NCBI GenBank assembly: GCA_016650435.1
Contig: JAENVT010000045.1
Span: forward strand, 1 to 9,198
Origin: Ilumatobacteraceae bacterium
GTDB taxonomy: Bacteria; Actinomycetota; Acidimicrobiia; Acidimicrobiales; Ilumatobacteraceae
DNA length: 9,198 nucleotides
Direction: 5' to 3'
Made by a program: the position numbers and the translations under genes. Under the pieces are notes generated by a model that was given only the letters and a program-made list of their open reading frames with translations, was not told the origin of the DNA and searched no databases. Of this stretch, positions 1-6,025 are shown in pieces. Numbering within the stretch: the stretch's first letter is position 1; each line of letters begins with the position of its first letter.

Positions 1-111
1 CCAGACGAGGCCGCAGCAATGGGTGTCAGCGAAGGTCTGCTGCGAATCTCGGTCGGTCTCGAAGACACGGCCGACCTGGTGAGCGACCTCACCGCCGCCC
101 TGCCTCGATGA
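1..111 (+). CDS. PLP-dependent Cys/Met metabolism (trans-sulfuration family) enzyme, C-terminal fragment
   Basis: Only the last 36 codons are in the window, read in frame 1 to the TGA at 109-111. The tail contains GVSEGLLRISVGLEDTADL, which is the characteristic C-terminal signature of cystathionine gamma-synthase, cystathionine lyase, O-acylhomoserine sulfhydrylase and methionine gamma-lyase (G-[IV]-S-x-G-L-[IV]-R-[IL]-S-V-G-[IL]-E-D). These cytosolic enzymes use pyridoxal phosphate to make or break C-S bonds in sulfur amino-acid metabolism. The fragment holds neither the PLP lysine nor the substrate-specificity residues, so the exact reaction cannot be told. Its stop overlaps the ATG of the following hydrolase (ATGA), which suggests translational coupling. 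The family call is fairly secure; the member is not known. Confidence 0.8.
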   Translation, partial: PDEAAAMGVSEGLLRISVGLEDTADLVSDLTAALPR

Positions 112-752
112 CGCGTGTGCTGTGCTTGCACGGCCTCGCCGGTACCGGCGCGACGATGTGGCCGATCGTCGCCGCCTGCATCGACGCCGATTTCACGACG
201 CTCGCCCCAACGCTGCCCGGTCACGGCACCGACCCCGCCGATCTCGTCGGGATCACGTGGGACGAGTGGCTCGACGCAGCGCGGTCATGGGAAGCCGACA
301 TCGTCGTCGGCCAATCGCTGGGCGCCAACCTGGCCATGCAACTGGCAGTCGAAAAGCGATGCCGCGCGCTGGTGTGCATCAATCCCGTTGCGCCGGATCC
401 CGACGCCCTTGAAGGACTCGAATGGCGCAAGGGCCGAGGTCACGAATGGATCGATGTCGCCCCGTCGACGGTCGGTGAAATCGCCTACGAACGCCTGCCG
501 ATCGATGCTCTGATCGCGATGACCGAAGGAGTGGCGTCCATCGATTTGTCGGCGATCGATCAGCCGGTCTTGTTGGTGACAAGCGCAAACGACGATCTGC
601 AGGATCCGGCGTCGGCCGACGGACTCGCCGACTCGCTTGGCGGCGATGTGCTGCGACTACGCCTGCGAAAGAGCGGTCACGTAGCCACCCTCGATGTCGA
701 GCGACATCTGCTGCAGAAGGCGGTCATCGACTTCGTCACTGCCAGCGAATGA
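108..752 (+). CDS. alpha/beta hydrolase (small esterase-like)
   Basis: A 214-residue alpha/beta-hydrolase fold protein, probably cytosolic, with no signal peptide. What shows: an N-terminal strand ending in the oxyanion-hole type motif LHGLAGTG (residues 7-14), a second loop PGHG (37-40), the nucleophile elbow G-Q-S-L-G with Ser70, an acid candidate in SANDDLQDP (Asp162/163 or Asp166), and the catalytic histidine in SGHVATLD (His191). The order Ser-Asp-His and the spacing are normal for the family, and the length is at the short end with little cap domain. The substrate cannot be read from the sequence; a carboxylesterase or lactonase-like role is possible. The ATG overlaps the stop of the upstream trans-sulfuration enzyme, so the two are probably one transcription unit. 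A strong palindromic repeat lies 28 bp after its stop. Confidence 0.85.
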   Translation: MTRVLCLHGLAGTGATMWPIVAACIDADFTTLAPTLPGHGTDPADLVGITWDEWLDAARSWEADIVVGQSLGANLAMQLAVEKRCRALVCINPVAPDPDALEGLEWRKGRGHEWIDVAPSTVGEIAYERLPIDALIAMTEGVASIDLSAIDQPVLLVTSANDDLQDPASADGLADSLGGDVLRLRLRKSGHVATLDVERHLLQKAVIDFVTASE

Positions 753-780
753 CGGTGCCAAACCGATCGGTGACAGAACT

Positions 781-829
781 CGACCGGGCGCGATATGTGC
801 ACTAGCAGTTCCGGTATCGCGCCCGGTCG
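781..829. terminator. possible bidirectional transcription terminator (15-bp stem hairpin)
   Basis: A perfect 15-bp GC-rich stem (781-795 with 815-829) and a 19-nt loop lie between the 3' ends of the convergent hydrolase (stop 752) and nfuA (stop 906). Position and stability fit a shared terminator. There is no U tract on either strand and the loop is long, so it is not a textbook rho-independent terminator. Actinobacterial terminators often lack U tracts, which keeps the possibility open. Confidence 0.4.
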
Positions 830-893
830 GCGTGCCTGGGCGCGATATGTGCACTAGCAGTTCCGGTATCGCGCCCGGTCGGCGTGCCTGGGC
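781..893. repeat. 52-bp perfect tandem duplication of a long palindrome (two hairpins)
   Basis: Positions 786-837 and 838-889 are identical over all 52 bases, and the match continues 4 more bases to 893. Each copy contains an inverted repeat around a 19-nt conserved asymmetric centre (796-814 and 848-866). In copy 1 the arms CGACCGGGCGCGATA (781-795) and TATCGCGCCCGGTCG (815-829) pair perfectly over 15 bp. In copy 2 the right arm (867-881) is the same, but the left arm keeps only about 10 contiguous pairs (838-847), because the bases before it come from the duplication junction. The element fills the gap between two converging genes, ending 12 bp from the nfuA stop. It could act as a bidirectional terminator or belong to a dispersed REP/MITE-like family; the sequence alone does not decide. 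No long T tract follows the hairpins on either strand. Confidence 0.93.
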
Positions 894-905
894 CCGGTGT
901 GAGTA

Positions 906-1553
906 TCAGTGGTAGTACGGGTTCTCGCCGGACGCGTGATCAGTGAGGTCGCGAACACGCTCGATCTCGGGGATCTGCTCGACCATCATCGTCTGCACGC
1001 CGTCGAGCATCGTCATCCTGCTCATCGAGCACCCGTGGCAGCCGCCACCCATCGTCAGATAGGCCGTTCCCTCGCCGTCGTGGCCGACGTAGGAGACGAA
1101 GCCACCGTGAGCGGCGAGTGCCGGATTGACCTCGACCTTGATCAGGGCTTCGACCTCGGCGCTGAGCTCGTCGTTCGAGATCAGACCCTCGACGGACGGA
1201 GCCTTCGGCTTGTTGGGGTTGCGGATGACAAGACCTTGTGTCGCTGTGTGGTCGAGCGTTGAGCCTTCGAGCAGGTCGAGAGCCGCGGCAGCGATGATGA
1301 CCTTCAAACTGCCGATCTCTGGCCGCGAGTGGGTACGCACCTCGTCGCTGAAGGCCGCTTTCGTGACGATGTCGAAGCTGAGGTCGTATTTGAAATCCTC
1401 GCCAGGATTGCTGACGATCTCGAGTCGCAGACCGAGGCGATCGCCCTCGGGCTCGCTGTCTCGCAGCGTGACGAGCTCCTGCAACGCCTCTGGCGTGACG
1501 GTGATGATTTGACCGATTTCGGTCTGTGCGGCCTCTGCGGCAAGTGGACTCAC
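906..1553 (-). CDS. nfuA: NfuA-type Fe-S cluster carrier protein (A-type-like domain + NifU C-terminal domain)
   Basis: A 215-residue cytosolic iron-sulfur scaffold/carrier that delivers clusters to apo-proteins. Residues about 17-112 resemble a HesB/IscA (A-type) domain but contain no cysteine, as in E. coli NfuA, where this domain serves target recognition. Residues about 128-195 are the NifU/Nfu domain, with HGGFVSYVG, then TMGGGCHGCSMSRMTML carrying the CxxC pair Cys172 and Cys175, the only cysteines in the protein; a homodimer would bind one 4Fe-4S cluster. The C-terminus HASGENPYY is usual for this subgroup. The start is a GTG (1551-1553). No ATG or GTG lies in the 12 codons between it and the in-frame stop of the upstream SDR gene, and no clear Shine-Dalgarno sequence is seen. 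Genes are 36 bp apart on the same strand, so it is probably co-transcribed with the SDR. Family call is firm. Confidence 0.92.
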   Translation of the reverse strand: MSPLAAEAAQTEIGQIITVTPEALQELVTLRDSEPEGDRLGLRLEIVSNPGEDFKYDLSFDIVTKAAFSDEVRTHSRPEIGSLKVIIAAAALDLLEGSTLDHTATQGLVIRNPNKPKAPSVEGLISNDELSAEVEALIKVEVNPALAAHGGFVSYVGHDGEGTAYLTMGGGCHGCSMSRMTMLDGVQTMMVEQIPEIERVRDLTDHASGENPYYH

Positions 1554-1589
1554 GGCAACAACGCTATCGCCATCATCCGGATCTGCCAG

Positions 1590-2357
1590 CTACCCGCCGC
1601 CGTTGCAAACGATGCGCTGGCCGGTGATGTACGCGGCACCCTCACTGCACAACCACAGCACGACATTGGCGACATCGAGGGGCTGACAGACTCTGCCGAA
1701 CGGGGCCGCAGCATCGAGTGAGCGCAGGTCCTGCAGGTCACGGTTACCGGTGAACGAGCGGGCCAGTCGCACGCCCATCTCCGTCTCGACGAGGCCAGGA
1801 GCGACGATGTTGACGTGGACGCCGTTGGCTCGTTCCTCCCTGGCCAATGTGTAGGCCAGGGCTTCCATGGCCGCCTTGCCCATGTTGTACGGCGCCCCGT
1901 TTGCCGACATCGACGACGTCGCCACCGACGAGATCATCACCACGTCCCCTCGGCTTGACGCCCGCAGATGGGGCATTGCCAAGCGGGCGAGGTGGTGTGG
2001 ACCGAATGCGTGGGCGGCCACGACGCGCATCATCTCGGCAGGATCGGTATCTGCAACCGAATTGCCGCGCGAGGCGATACCGGCGTTGCACACCAGGATG
2101 TCGAGGCCGCCGAATGCAGCGACGACCGCGTCGATCATCGTCGCGCACGCGTCAGCGTCGTCGACCGATGCCTGAAATGCACTCGCCTCTCCACTGGCGG
2201 CGTGGATTGCGGCGACCGTGTCGGCGGCTGCATCGGCGTCGCGCCGATAGTTGACCGCGATGGTCGCGCCTTCTGCGGCCAACAACTCGCTGATCCCTCG
2301 GCCGATGCCTCGGCCGCCTCCTGTCACCAACGCAACACGACCTTCGACGTGGCCCAT
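1590..2357 (-). CDS. short-chain dehydrogenase/reductase (SDR, classical type)
   Basis: A 255-residue NAD(P)-dependent oxidoreductase with a Rossmann fold. Seen: cofactor motif TGGGRGIG (12-19), Arg38-Arg39 after the second strand (NYRRD), which favours NADP(H), the NAG motif (91-93), and the catalytic Ser144 in MISSV, Tyr157 and Lys161 in YNMGK. The PGLVETEM segment (187-194) and the C-terminal ITGQRIVCNGGG are also typical. The Asn of the usual N-S-Y-K tetrad appears as His116 (AHAFG). Closest in style to FabG-like 3-oxoacyl-ACP reductases, but those are indistinguishable from other SDRs by motif, so the substrate is unknown. The ATG (2355-2357) has a good Shine-Dalgarno, AAAGGGGA, 8 nt upstream. 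It is the first gene of a minus-strand pair with nfuA and is divergent from the CDF transporter gene 50 bp away. Confidence 0.9.
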   Translation of the reverse strand: MGHVEGRVALVTGGGRGIGRGISELLAAEGATIAVNYRRDADAAADTVAAIHAASGEASAFQASVDDADACATMIDAVVAAFGGLDILVCNAGIASRGNSVADTDPAEMMRVVAAHAFGPHHLARLAMPHLRASSRGDVVMISSVATSSMSANGAPYNMGKAAMEALAYTLAREERANGVHVNIVAPGLVETEMGVRLARSFTGNRDLQDLRSLDAAAPFGRVCQPLDVANVVLWLCSEGAAYITGQRIVCNGGG

Positions 2358-2365
2358 GAAGATGT

Positions 2366-2373
2366 TCCCCTTT
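2366..2373 (-). promoter_or_regulatory. Shine-Dalgarno of the SDR gene
   Basis: On the minus strand AAAGGGGA ends 8 nt before the ATG at 2357. This fixes the SDR start and is one of the few strong ribosome binding sites in the window, in keeping with the first gene of a transcript. The 50-bp gap to the divergent CDF gene must also hold promoter elements. TAATAC at 2375-2380 (plus strand) is a weak -10 candidate for the CDF gene; no matching -35 is visible. Confidence 0.6.
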
Positions 2374-2407
2374 GTAATACTCCGGCGGCGATGCCAACCT
2401 TGCGCCT

Positions 2408-3328
2408 ATGCAAGAGGGCAGCCGCAAAGCAATCATCGCCGCGTTCTTCGCCAACCTCGGCATCGCAGTCGCCAAGTTCACCGGGTTCCTCATCACCAGC
2501 TCGGCGGGTCTGCTGGCCGAGTCAGCCCACTCGTTTGCCGATACCGGCAACCAGGCACTGCTGATGTTCGGCTCGAAACGCGGCAACCGGCCCGCCGACA
2601 GGGCCCACCCATTCGGGTACGGCCCCGAGCGATACTTCTGGGCATTCGTTGTGGCCATGGTGCTGTTCAGCATGGGTGGGTTGTTCGCCCTCTACGAAGG
2701 CCTCGACAAGCTGCGCCACCCACACACGGTCGACAACGCGGTCGTCGCGTTCGTGATCCTGCTGATCGCCGTCGGTCTCGAGACGTTCTCGCTGCGCACC
2801 GCGGTCAAGGAATCGAACCATGTTCGCGAGCCGGGGGTGAGTTGGATCTCGTTCATCCGAACGTCGAAGTCGCCTGAGTTGCCGGTCGTGTTGCTCGAAG
2901 ACATCGGCGCCGAGCTCGGCCTCGGCTTCGCCCTGATCGGGCTGATCCTGGCCGAAGTCACCGGCAACCCGCGATGGGATGCCGTCGGCTCGATTGTGAT
3001 CGGGGTGCTGCTGGTAGCAATCGCTCTGATACTTGCCAGGGAGATGAAACCACTGCTGATCGGCGAGGCAGCCAGCGACCGCGACCTCGAGATGATCCAA
3101 TCGGCGTTGGCCGGGTCGGTCCACGTGAACTCGATCATCCACCTTCGCACGATGCACCTCGGTCCCGACGACTTGCTGCTGGCAGCAAAGGTCGACTTCG
3201 ACCACTCGCTGACGGTTGAGCAGTTGGCTCACGCCATCGATCAAGCCGAGATCGCACTGCGCAGGGCCGTGCCGAAGACCACGACGATCTACATCGAACC
3301 CGACATCCGCCGGCAGCCCACCACGTGA
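2408..3328 (+). CDS. cation diffusion facilitator (CDF) family transporter, SLC30A9/ZnT9-like subgroup
   Basis: A 306-residue inner-membrane metal/proton antiporter of the CDF family. Hydrophobic segments lie near residues 8-28, 34-54, 78-98, 112-130, 160-182 and 193-211, giving the usual six helices, followed by a cytosolic domain from about 220. Signature sites: SAGLLAESAHSFADTGNQ with His41-x3-Asp45 in TM2, HPFGYGPERYFWAF (67-80) in the loop before TM3, and GSIVIG (194-199) in TM6. In TM5 the canonical HxxxD is replaced by VLLED: Asp165 is kept but the His position is Val161, with Glu164 beside it. This pattern and the ELPVVLLED context resemble the SLC30A9-like branch, whose substrate is less certain than for YiiP-type zinc exporters. 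No Shine-Dalgarno is visible before the ATG at 2408. Its stop overlaps the GTG of the EamA gene (GTGA). Confidence 0.88.
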   Translation: MQEGSRKAIIAAFFANLGIAVAKFTGFLITSSAGLLAESAHSFADTGNQALLMFGSKRGNRPADRAHPFGYGPERYFWAFVVAMVLFSMGGLFALYEGLDKLRHPHTVDNAVVAFVILLIAVGLETFSLRTAVKESNHVREPGVSWISFIRTSKSPELPVVLLEDIGAELGLGFALIGLILAEVTGNPRWDAVGSIVIGVLLVAIALILAREMKPLLIGEAASDRDLEMIQSALAGSVHVNSIIHLRTMHLGPDDLLLAAKVDFDHSLTVEQLAHAIDQAEIALRRAVPKTTTIYIEPDIRRQPTT

Positions 3329-4272
3329 GTCAAGAGGCGATCACTGCTCGCAGCCCGGTTCGTCACGCCCGCCCGATCGGATTGGTGGCGATGATTGCTG
3401 CGGTGCTGACGTTCAGCGCCAGTTCAACAATCATTCGCAAGGCCGGTGCACCCGGCCCGACCATTGCGTTCTGGCGGATGTTGATGTCGAGCGCGGTGTG
3501 GACGCTTCTCCTCCGCGTCAGAGAGCGGCGATTCGTCACCCTCGACGAATGGCGTCGGGCGATCCTCACCGGTGTTGCCCTTGGCTTCAATATCCTGCTC
3601 TTCTACACCGCAGCGACCAGAACCAGTGTGGCCAACCTCGAGTTCATCACCGCCCTCGCACCGCTGATGCTGATACCGGCCGGCGCGATCTTGTTTCACG
3701 AGAAGGTCGATCGACGAGCGGCCCTCTTCGGCCTCATCTCGATCGCCGGTCTGGCGCTGGTCCTGTTCGATGCGCCCAAGCGCGGAGCGGCGACCTGGTT
3801 CGGCAACGGCCTGGCGCTGCTCGCGCTCTCTACGTGGAGCACGTACATGCTCGCCAGCCGGCAATTGCGCAAAGGAATGAGCGTGGCAACCCTGATGGCC
3901 TCGGCGCTGCCTGTTGCAACAGTGGTCACGCTGCCGGTCGTGCTCCTCAATCACGACATCGGCAAGTTCGACGGCCGATCGATGGTCTACATCGTGATCC
4001 TCACGCTTCTGACGGGCGTTGTCGCCCACGGCTTGATCGTGTTCGCTCAGCGCAAGGTTCCGATCGGGATCATGTCGATGATGCAGGTCGGCCAACCGGC
4101 GCTGGCGGTGGTGTGGTCGGCGATCTTCCTCAGTCAGTCGATCCGCGCTCTGCAGGTCGTCGGGATGATCATGGTGGTGTTCGGCCTTGCCACCGTCGTC
4201 GTGCAGACCCAACGACGCACGGCTAAGCTGATCGCGACCGAAAACGGGGAGCTCGCAGGATCGGCGGGCTGA
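3325..4272 (+). CDS. EamA/DMT-superfamily permease (10 transmembrane segments)
   Basis: A 315-residue integral membrane protein with two tandem EamA repeats, about residues 19-148 and 158-293, and roughly ten hydrophobic helices. Typical repeat-end motifs are seen: LAPLMLIPAGAILFHEKVDR (111-130) followed by LFGLISIAGLALVLFD in the first half, and QPALAVVWSAIFLSQSI with VVGMIMVVFGLATVV in the second. DMT permeases of this size export or exchange small metabolites such as amino acids or nucleotides; the substrate here cannot be predicted. The GTG start is set by the 4-bp overlap with the CDF stop, which indicates coupled translation. The last ten codons or so (4243-4272) double as the 5' half of a TPP riboswitch, and the TGA stop is inside the conserved CTGAGA box. 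Position next to a thiamine operon hints at, but does not show, a link with thiamine or its precursors. Confidence 0.88.
   Translation: MSQEAITARSPVRHARPIGLVAMIAAVLTFSASSTIIRKAGAPGPTIAFWRMLMSSAVWTLLLRVRERRFVTLDEWRRAILTGVALGFNILLFYTAATRTSVANLEFITALAPLMLIPAGAILFHEKVDRRAALFGLISIAGLALVLFDAPKRGAATWFGNGLALLALSTWSTYMLASRQLRKGMSVATLMASALPVATVVTLPVVLLNHDIGKFDGRSMVYIVILTLLTGVVAHGLIVFAQRKVPIGIMSMMQVGQPALAVVWSAIFLSQSIRALQVVGMIMVVFGLATVVVQTQRRTAKLIATENGELAGSAG
4224..4229 (+). promoter_or_regulatory. candidate -10 element of an internal promoter for the riboswitch-thi operon
   Basis: TAAGCT fits the actinobacterial -10 pattern TAnnnT and would place the transcript start near 4236, a few bases before the aptamer begins at about 4243. 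No convincing -35 is seen at 16-18 bp spacing. The call rests mainly on position: a promoter here would allow the riboswitch transcript to be made without translation of the EamA gene through it. Confidence 0.25.
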
Positions 4273-4327
4273 GAGGGTGGGCGCCGCCACCGACCGGAAC
4301 CTGATCTGGGTAATGCCAGCGGAGGGA
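4243..4327 (+). ncRNA. TPP riboswitch (THI element), overlapping the EamA gene end and the thiN ribosome binding site
   Basis: All conserved boxes of the thiamine-pyrophosphate aptamer are present in order: GGGG (4246-4249), CTGAGA (4269-4274), ACCTGA (4299-4304), TAATGCCAGCG (4311-4321) and GGGA (4324-4327). Stems can be drawn: P2 AGCTCGC (4250-4256) with GCGGGCT (4264-4270), with one U-G pair; P3 GGTGG (4276-4280) with CCACC (4287-4291); P5 CTGG (4306-4309) with CCAG (4316-4319). The closing P1 helix is poor next to the core; ATCGC (4231-4235) with GCGAT (4329-4333) is a possible substitute that would pair the thiN start codon. There is no room for a terminator before thiN (ATG 4332), so control must act on translation: bound TPP should hide the ribosome site GGAGGG. 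The downstream genes are for TPP synthesis and thiamine import, the expected targets. Confidence 0.93.
4321..4326 (+). promoter_or_regulatory. thiN Shine-Dalgarno inside the aptamer
   Basis: GGAGGG lies 5 nt before the ATG at 4332. It coincides with the 3' conserved strand of the TPP aptamer, where the common GCGTAGGGA reads GCGGAGGGA; the T-to-G change turns the box into a near-ideal ribosome binding site. This decides the thiN start and indicates direct sequestration as the regulatory mechanism. Confidence 0.8.
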
Positions 4328-4331
4328 TGCG

Positions 4332-4967
4332 ATGTCGCAAGTGGTGGTGGTGATTGGCGGCGGACCGTTGTCACCGCGTGCCGTCACCGATGTTGCCGCC
4401 GACGCCACGATCATCGCCGCCGATAGCGGGCTCGACCATGCAGTCGCCGCCGGCTTGCGGCCGACGGTGTTGGTCGGCGATCTCGACAGCATCTCTGCTC
4501 ACGGCAAGATGTGGGCCTACGCCCACGAGCTGGAAATCGACCAGCATCCCGTCGACAAGGCTTCGACCGACACCGAACTGGCACTCGCCCGGGCGGCCGC
4601 CTCGGGGGCAACAGAGCTGCTGGTGTTCGGTGCATCTGGCGAGCGTTTCGACCACGCCCTCGGCACGCTCGCGGCGTTGGGCAATCCCCTGCTGACCAGC
4701 TTCGAGACGATTCGTCTGCTGCTCGACGAGACGATCGTGCATGTCATCCATCCTGGCCGGTCGGTCACGATCGATCTTCCGACGGACTCCTCCTTCTCGT
4801 TGCTCGCCTTGCATGGCCCGTGCAGCGGAGTCGATGTGACGGGCGCACGATGGCCGCTGGCCAACGCCCGGTTCGACCCATGGAGCACCCTCGGGATCAG
4901 CAACGAGACAACCGAACTTCTACACGTCGCCGTCGCCGACGGCATTCTCACCCTGGTGGTCCCATGA
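4332..4967 (+). CDS. thiN: thiamine pyrophosphokinase
   Basis: A 211-residue cytosolic enzyme (EC 2.7.6.2) that transfers pyrophosphate from ATP to thiamine to give TPP, the salvage route to the cofactor. Family motifs are in order: ADSG (30-33), GDLDS (49-53) with metal-binding aspartates, DKASTDTELAL (75-85), ERFDHALG (104-111), and the C-terminal thiamine-binding region VTGARWPL to GISNE (169-192). Length matches bacterial ThiN (about 210-220). The usual K-D-x-T-D segment reads K-A-S-T-D, so the first Asp is Ala77 while Asp80 is kept. It starts right after a TPP riboswitch whose 3' end is its ribosome site, so it should be made only when TPP is low. Its stop overlaps the thiB ATG (ATGA), tying kinase and importer synthesis together. 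Confidence 0.93.
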   Translation: MSQVVVVIGGGPLSPRAVTDVAADATIIAADSGLDHAVAAGLRPTVLVGDLDSISAHGKMWAYAHELEIDQHPVDKASTDTELALARAAASGATELLVFGASGERFDHALGTLAALGNPLLTSFETIRLLLDETIVHVIHPGRSVTIDLPTDSSFSLLALHGPCSGVDVTGARWPLANARFDPWSTLGISNETTELLHVAVADGILTLVVP

Positions 4968-6025
4968 AACGCCTTCTCGCCGCTTTCATCCTCGCCGCGG
5001 CCGCCGTCGGCTGCGGGTCCGACTCGACAACATCCGGCAAGCCAGCGGCCATCACCCTCGTCGCCTACGACTCGTTCCCGCCGGAGAAAACCACACTCAA
5101 CGACGCGCTCGACGAGTTCACCAAAACCACCGGCATCGCCGTGAAGATCGTCATCGCCGGTGACACAGGCACGATGGTCACCAAGGCCACGCTGACCGCT
5201 GGGAACCCAGAGGGAGACGTGATGTGGGGCGTCGACAACACGTTTCTATCCGCCGCACTCGACGGCAAAGTGTTCGACAAGTACGAACCAAACGACTCGG
5301 GCGCAATCGCCACCACCCTCACGGCTTTGGTGCCAGGCCACGAATTGACGCCGGTCGACTTCAGTGATGTCTGTATCAACTACGACATCGCCTGGTTCAC
5401 ATCGCACAACCTGCGGCCGCCGAGCACTCTCGACGATCTCACCGACCCGAAGTACAAAGATCTGCTCGTCGTCGAGAACCCGTCCACGTCGTCGCCTGGC
5501 CTCGCGTTCCTCATGGCCTCGATTGCCCACTTCGGCGACAACGGCTGGAAGGACTACTGGAAGTCGCTGCGAGCCAATGGAGTGGAAGTCGTCGATGGTT
5601 GGACAACGGCATACGACGACGAGTTCAGTGGTGCGGCCGGTTCGACCGGCTCGCGGCCGTTGGTCGTCAGCTACGGATCGAGCCCGCCCGCCGAGGTGAT
5701 CTTCGCCGACCCGCCACGCACCGATGCGCCGACCGGAGTTGTCGAGTCGACATGCTTCCGGCAGGTCGAGTTCGCCGGTGTGTTGCGCGGCACTGGTCAC
5801 GTGACCGAGGCGCGCAAACTGGTCGACTTCCTCATCAGCGCGCGCTTCCAGAATGAACTGCCGCTGAACCTGTTCGTCTACCCGGCCCGGACCGACGCAA
5901 CACTGCCGCCCGAGTTCACCAAGTTCGCGGTCGTTGCGGCCAAGCCGTTCACCATCGACCCGGCCGATATCACCGCCAACCGGCAACAGTGGCAAGACGA
6001 GTGGACGACCATCGTGCTGCGCTGA
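4964..6025 (+). CDS. thiB: thiamine ABC transporter, substrate-binding lipoprotein
   Basis: A 353-residue extracytoplasmic binding protein. The N-terminus is a lipoprotein signal: two positives (Lys2-Arg3), a hydrophobic stretch 4-15 and a lipobox A-V-G-C with Cys17 as lipid-anchored residue, as expected for a Gram-positive-type cell envelope. The mature part has the fold and motifs of ThiB/TbpA: TLVAYDSF (31-38), GDVMWGVDNTF (84-94), DGWTTAYDDEFS (211-222), PLVVSYGSSPPAEV (232-245), CFRQVEFAGVLRGT (264-277) and the terminal NLFVYPARTDATLPPEF (302-318). These match thiamine-binding proteins rather than iron or polyamine binders of the same superfamily. ATG 4964 overlaps the thiN stop and directly begins the signal peptide. 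It delivers thiamine (also likely its phosphates) to ThiP. Confidence 0.92.
   Translation: MKRLLAAFILAAAAVGCGSDSTTSGKPAAITLVAYDSFPPEKTTLNDALDEFTKTTGIAVKIVIAGDTGTMVTKATLTAGNPEGDVMWGVDNTFLSAALDGKVFDKYEPNDSGAIATTLTALVPGHELTPVDFSDVCINYDIAWFTSHNLRPPSTLDDLTDPKYKDLLVVENPSTSSPGLAFLMASIAHFGDNGWKDYWKSLRANGVEVVDGWTTAYDDEFSGAAGSTGSRPLVVSYGSSPPAEVIFADPPRTDAPTGVVESTCFRQVEFAGVLRGTGHVTEARKLVDFLISARFQNELPLNLFVYPARTDATLPPEFTKFAVVAAKPFTIDPADITANRQQWQDEWTTIVLR

Noticed and set aside
786..893. CRISPR-like array
   Set aside because: Only two units exist, and they are directly abutting and identical throughout, so there are no variable spacers.
694..915. Small plus-strand open frame across the palindromic repeat
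   Set aside because: It is built from the end of the hydrolase gene in another frame plus the repeat, and has no ribosome site or recognisable product.
1551..1592. Read-through fusion of the SDR and NfuA, which share a reading frame across a single TAG
   Set aside because: Both proteins are full length on their own, the frame agreement has a one-in-three chance, and nothing around the TAG suggests recoding.
4511..4963. Possible 151-residue N-terminal extension of ThiB read in its frame
   Set aside because: The stretch overlaps thiN in another frame and is arginine-rich shadow sequence; the ATG at 4964 begins a clear lipoprotein signal peptide.
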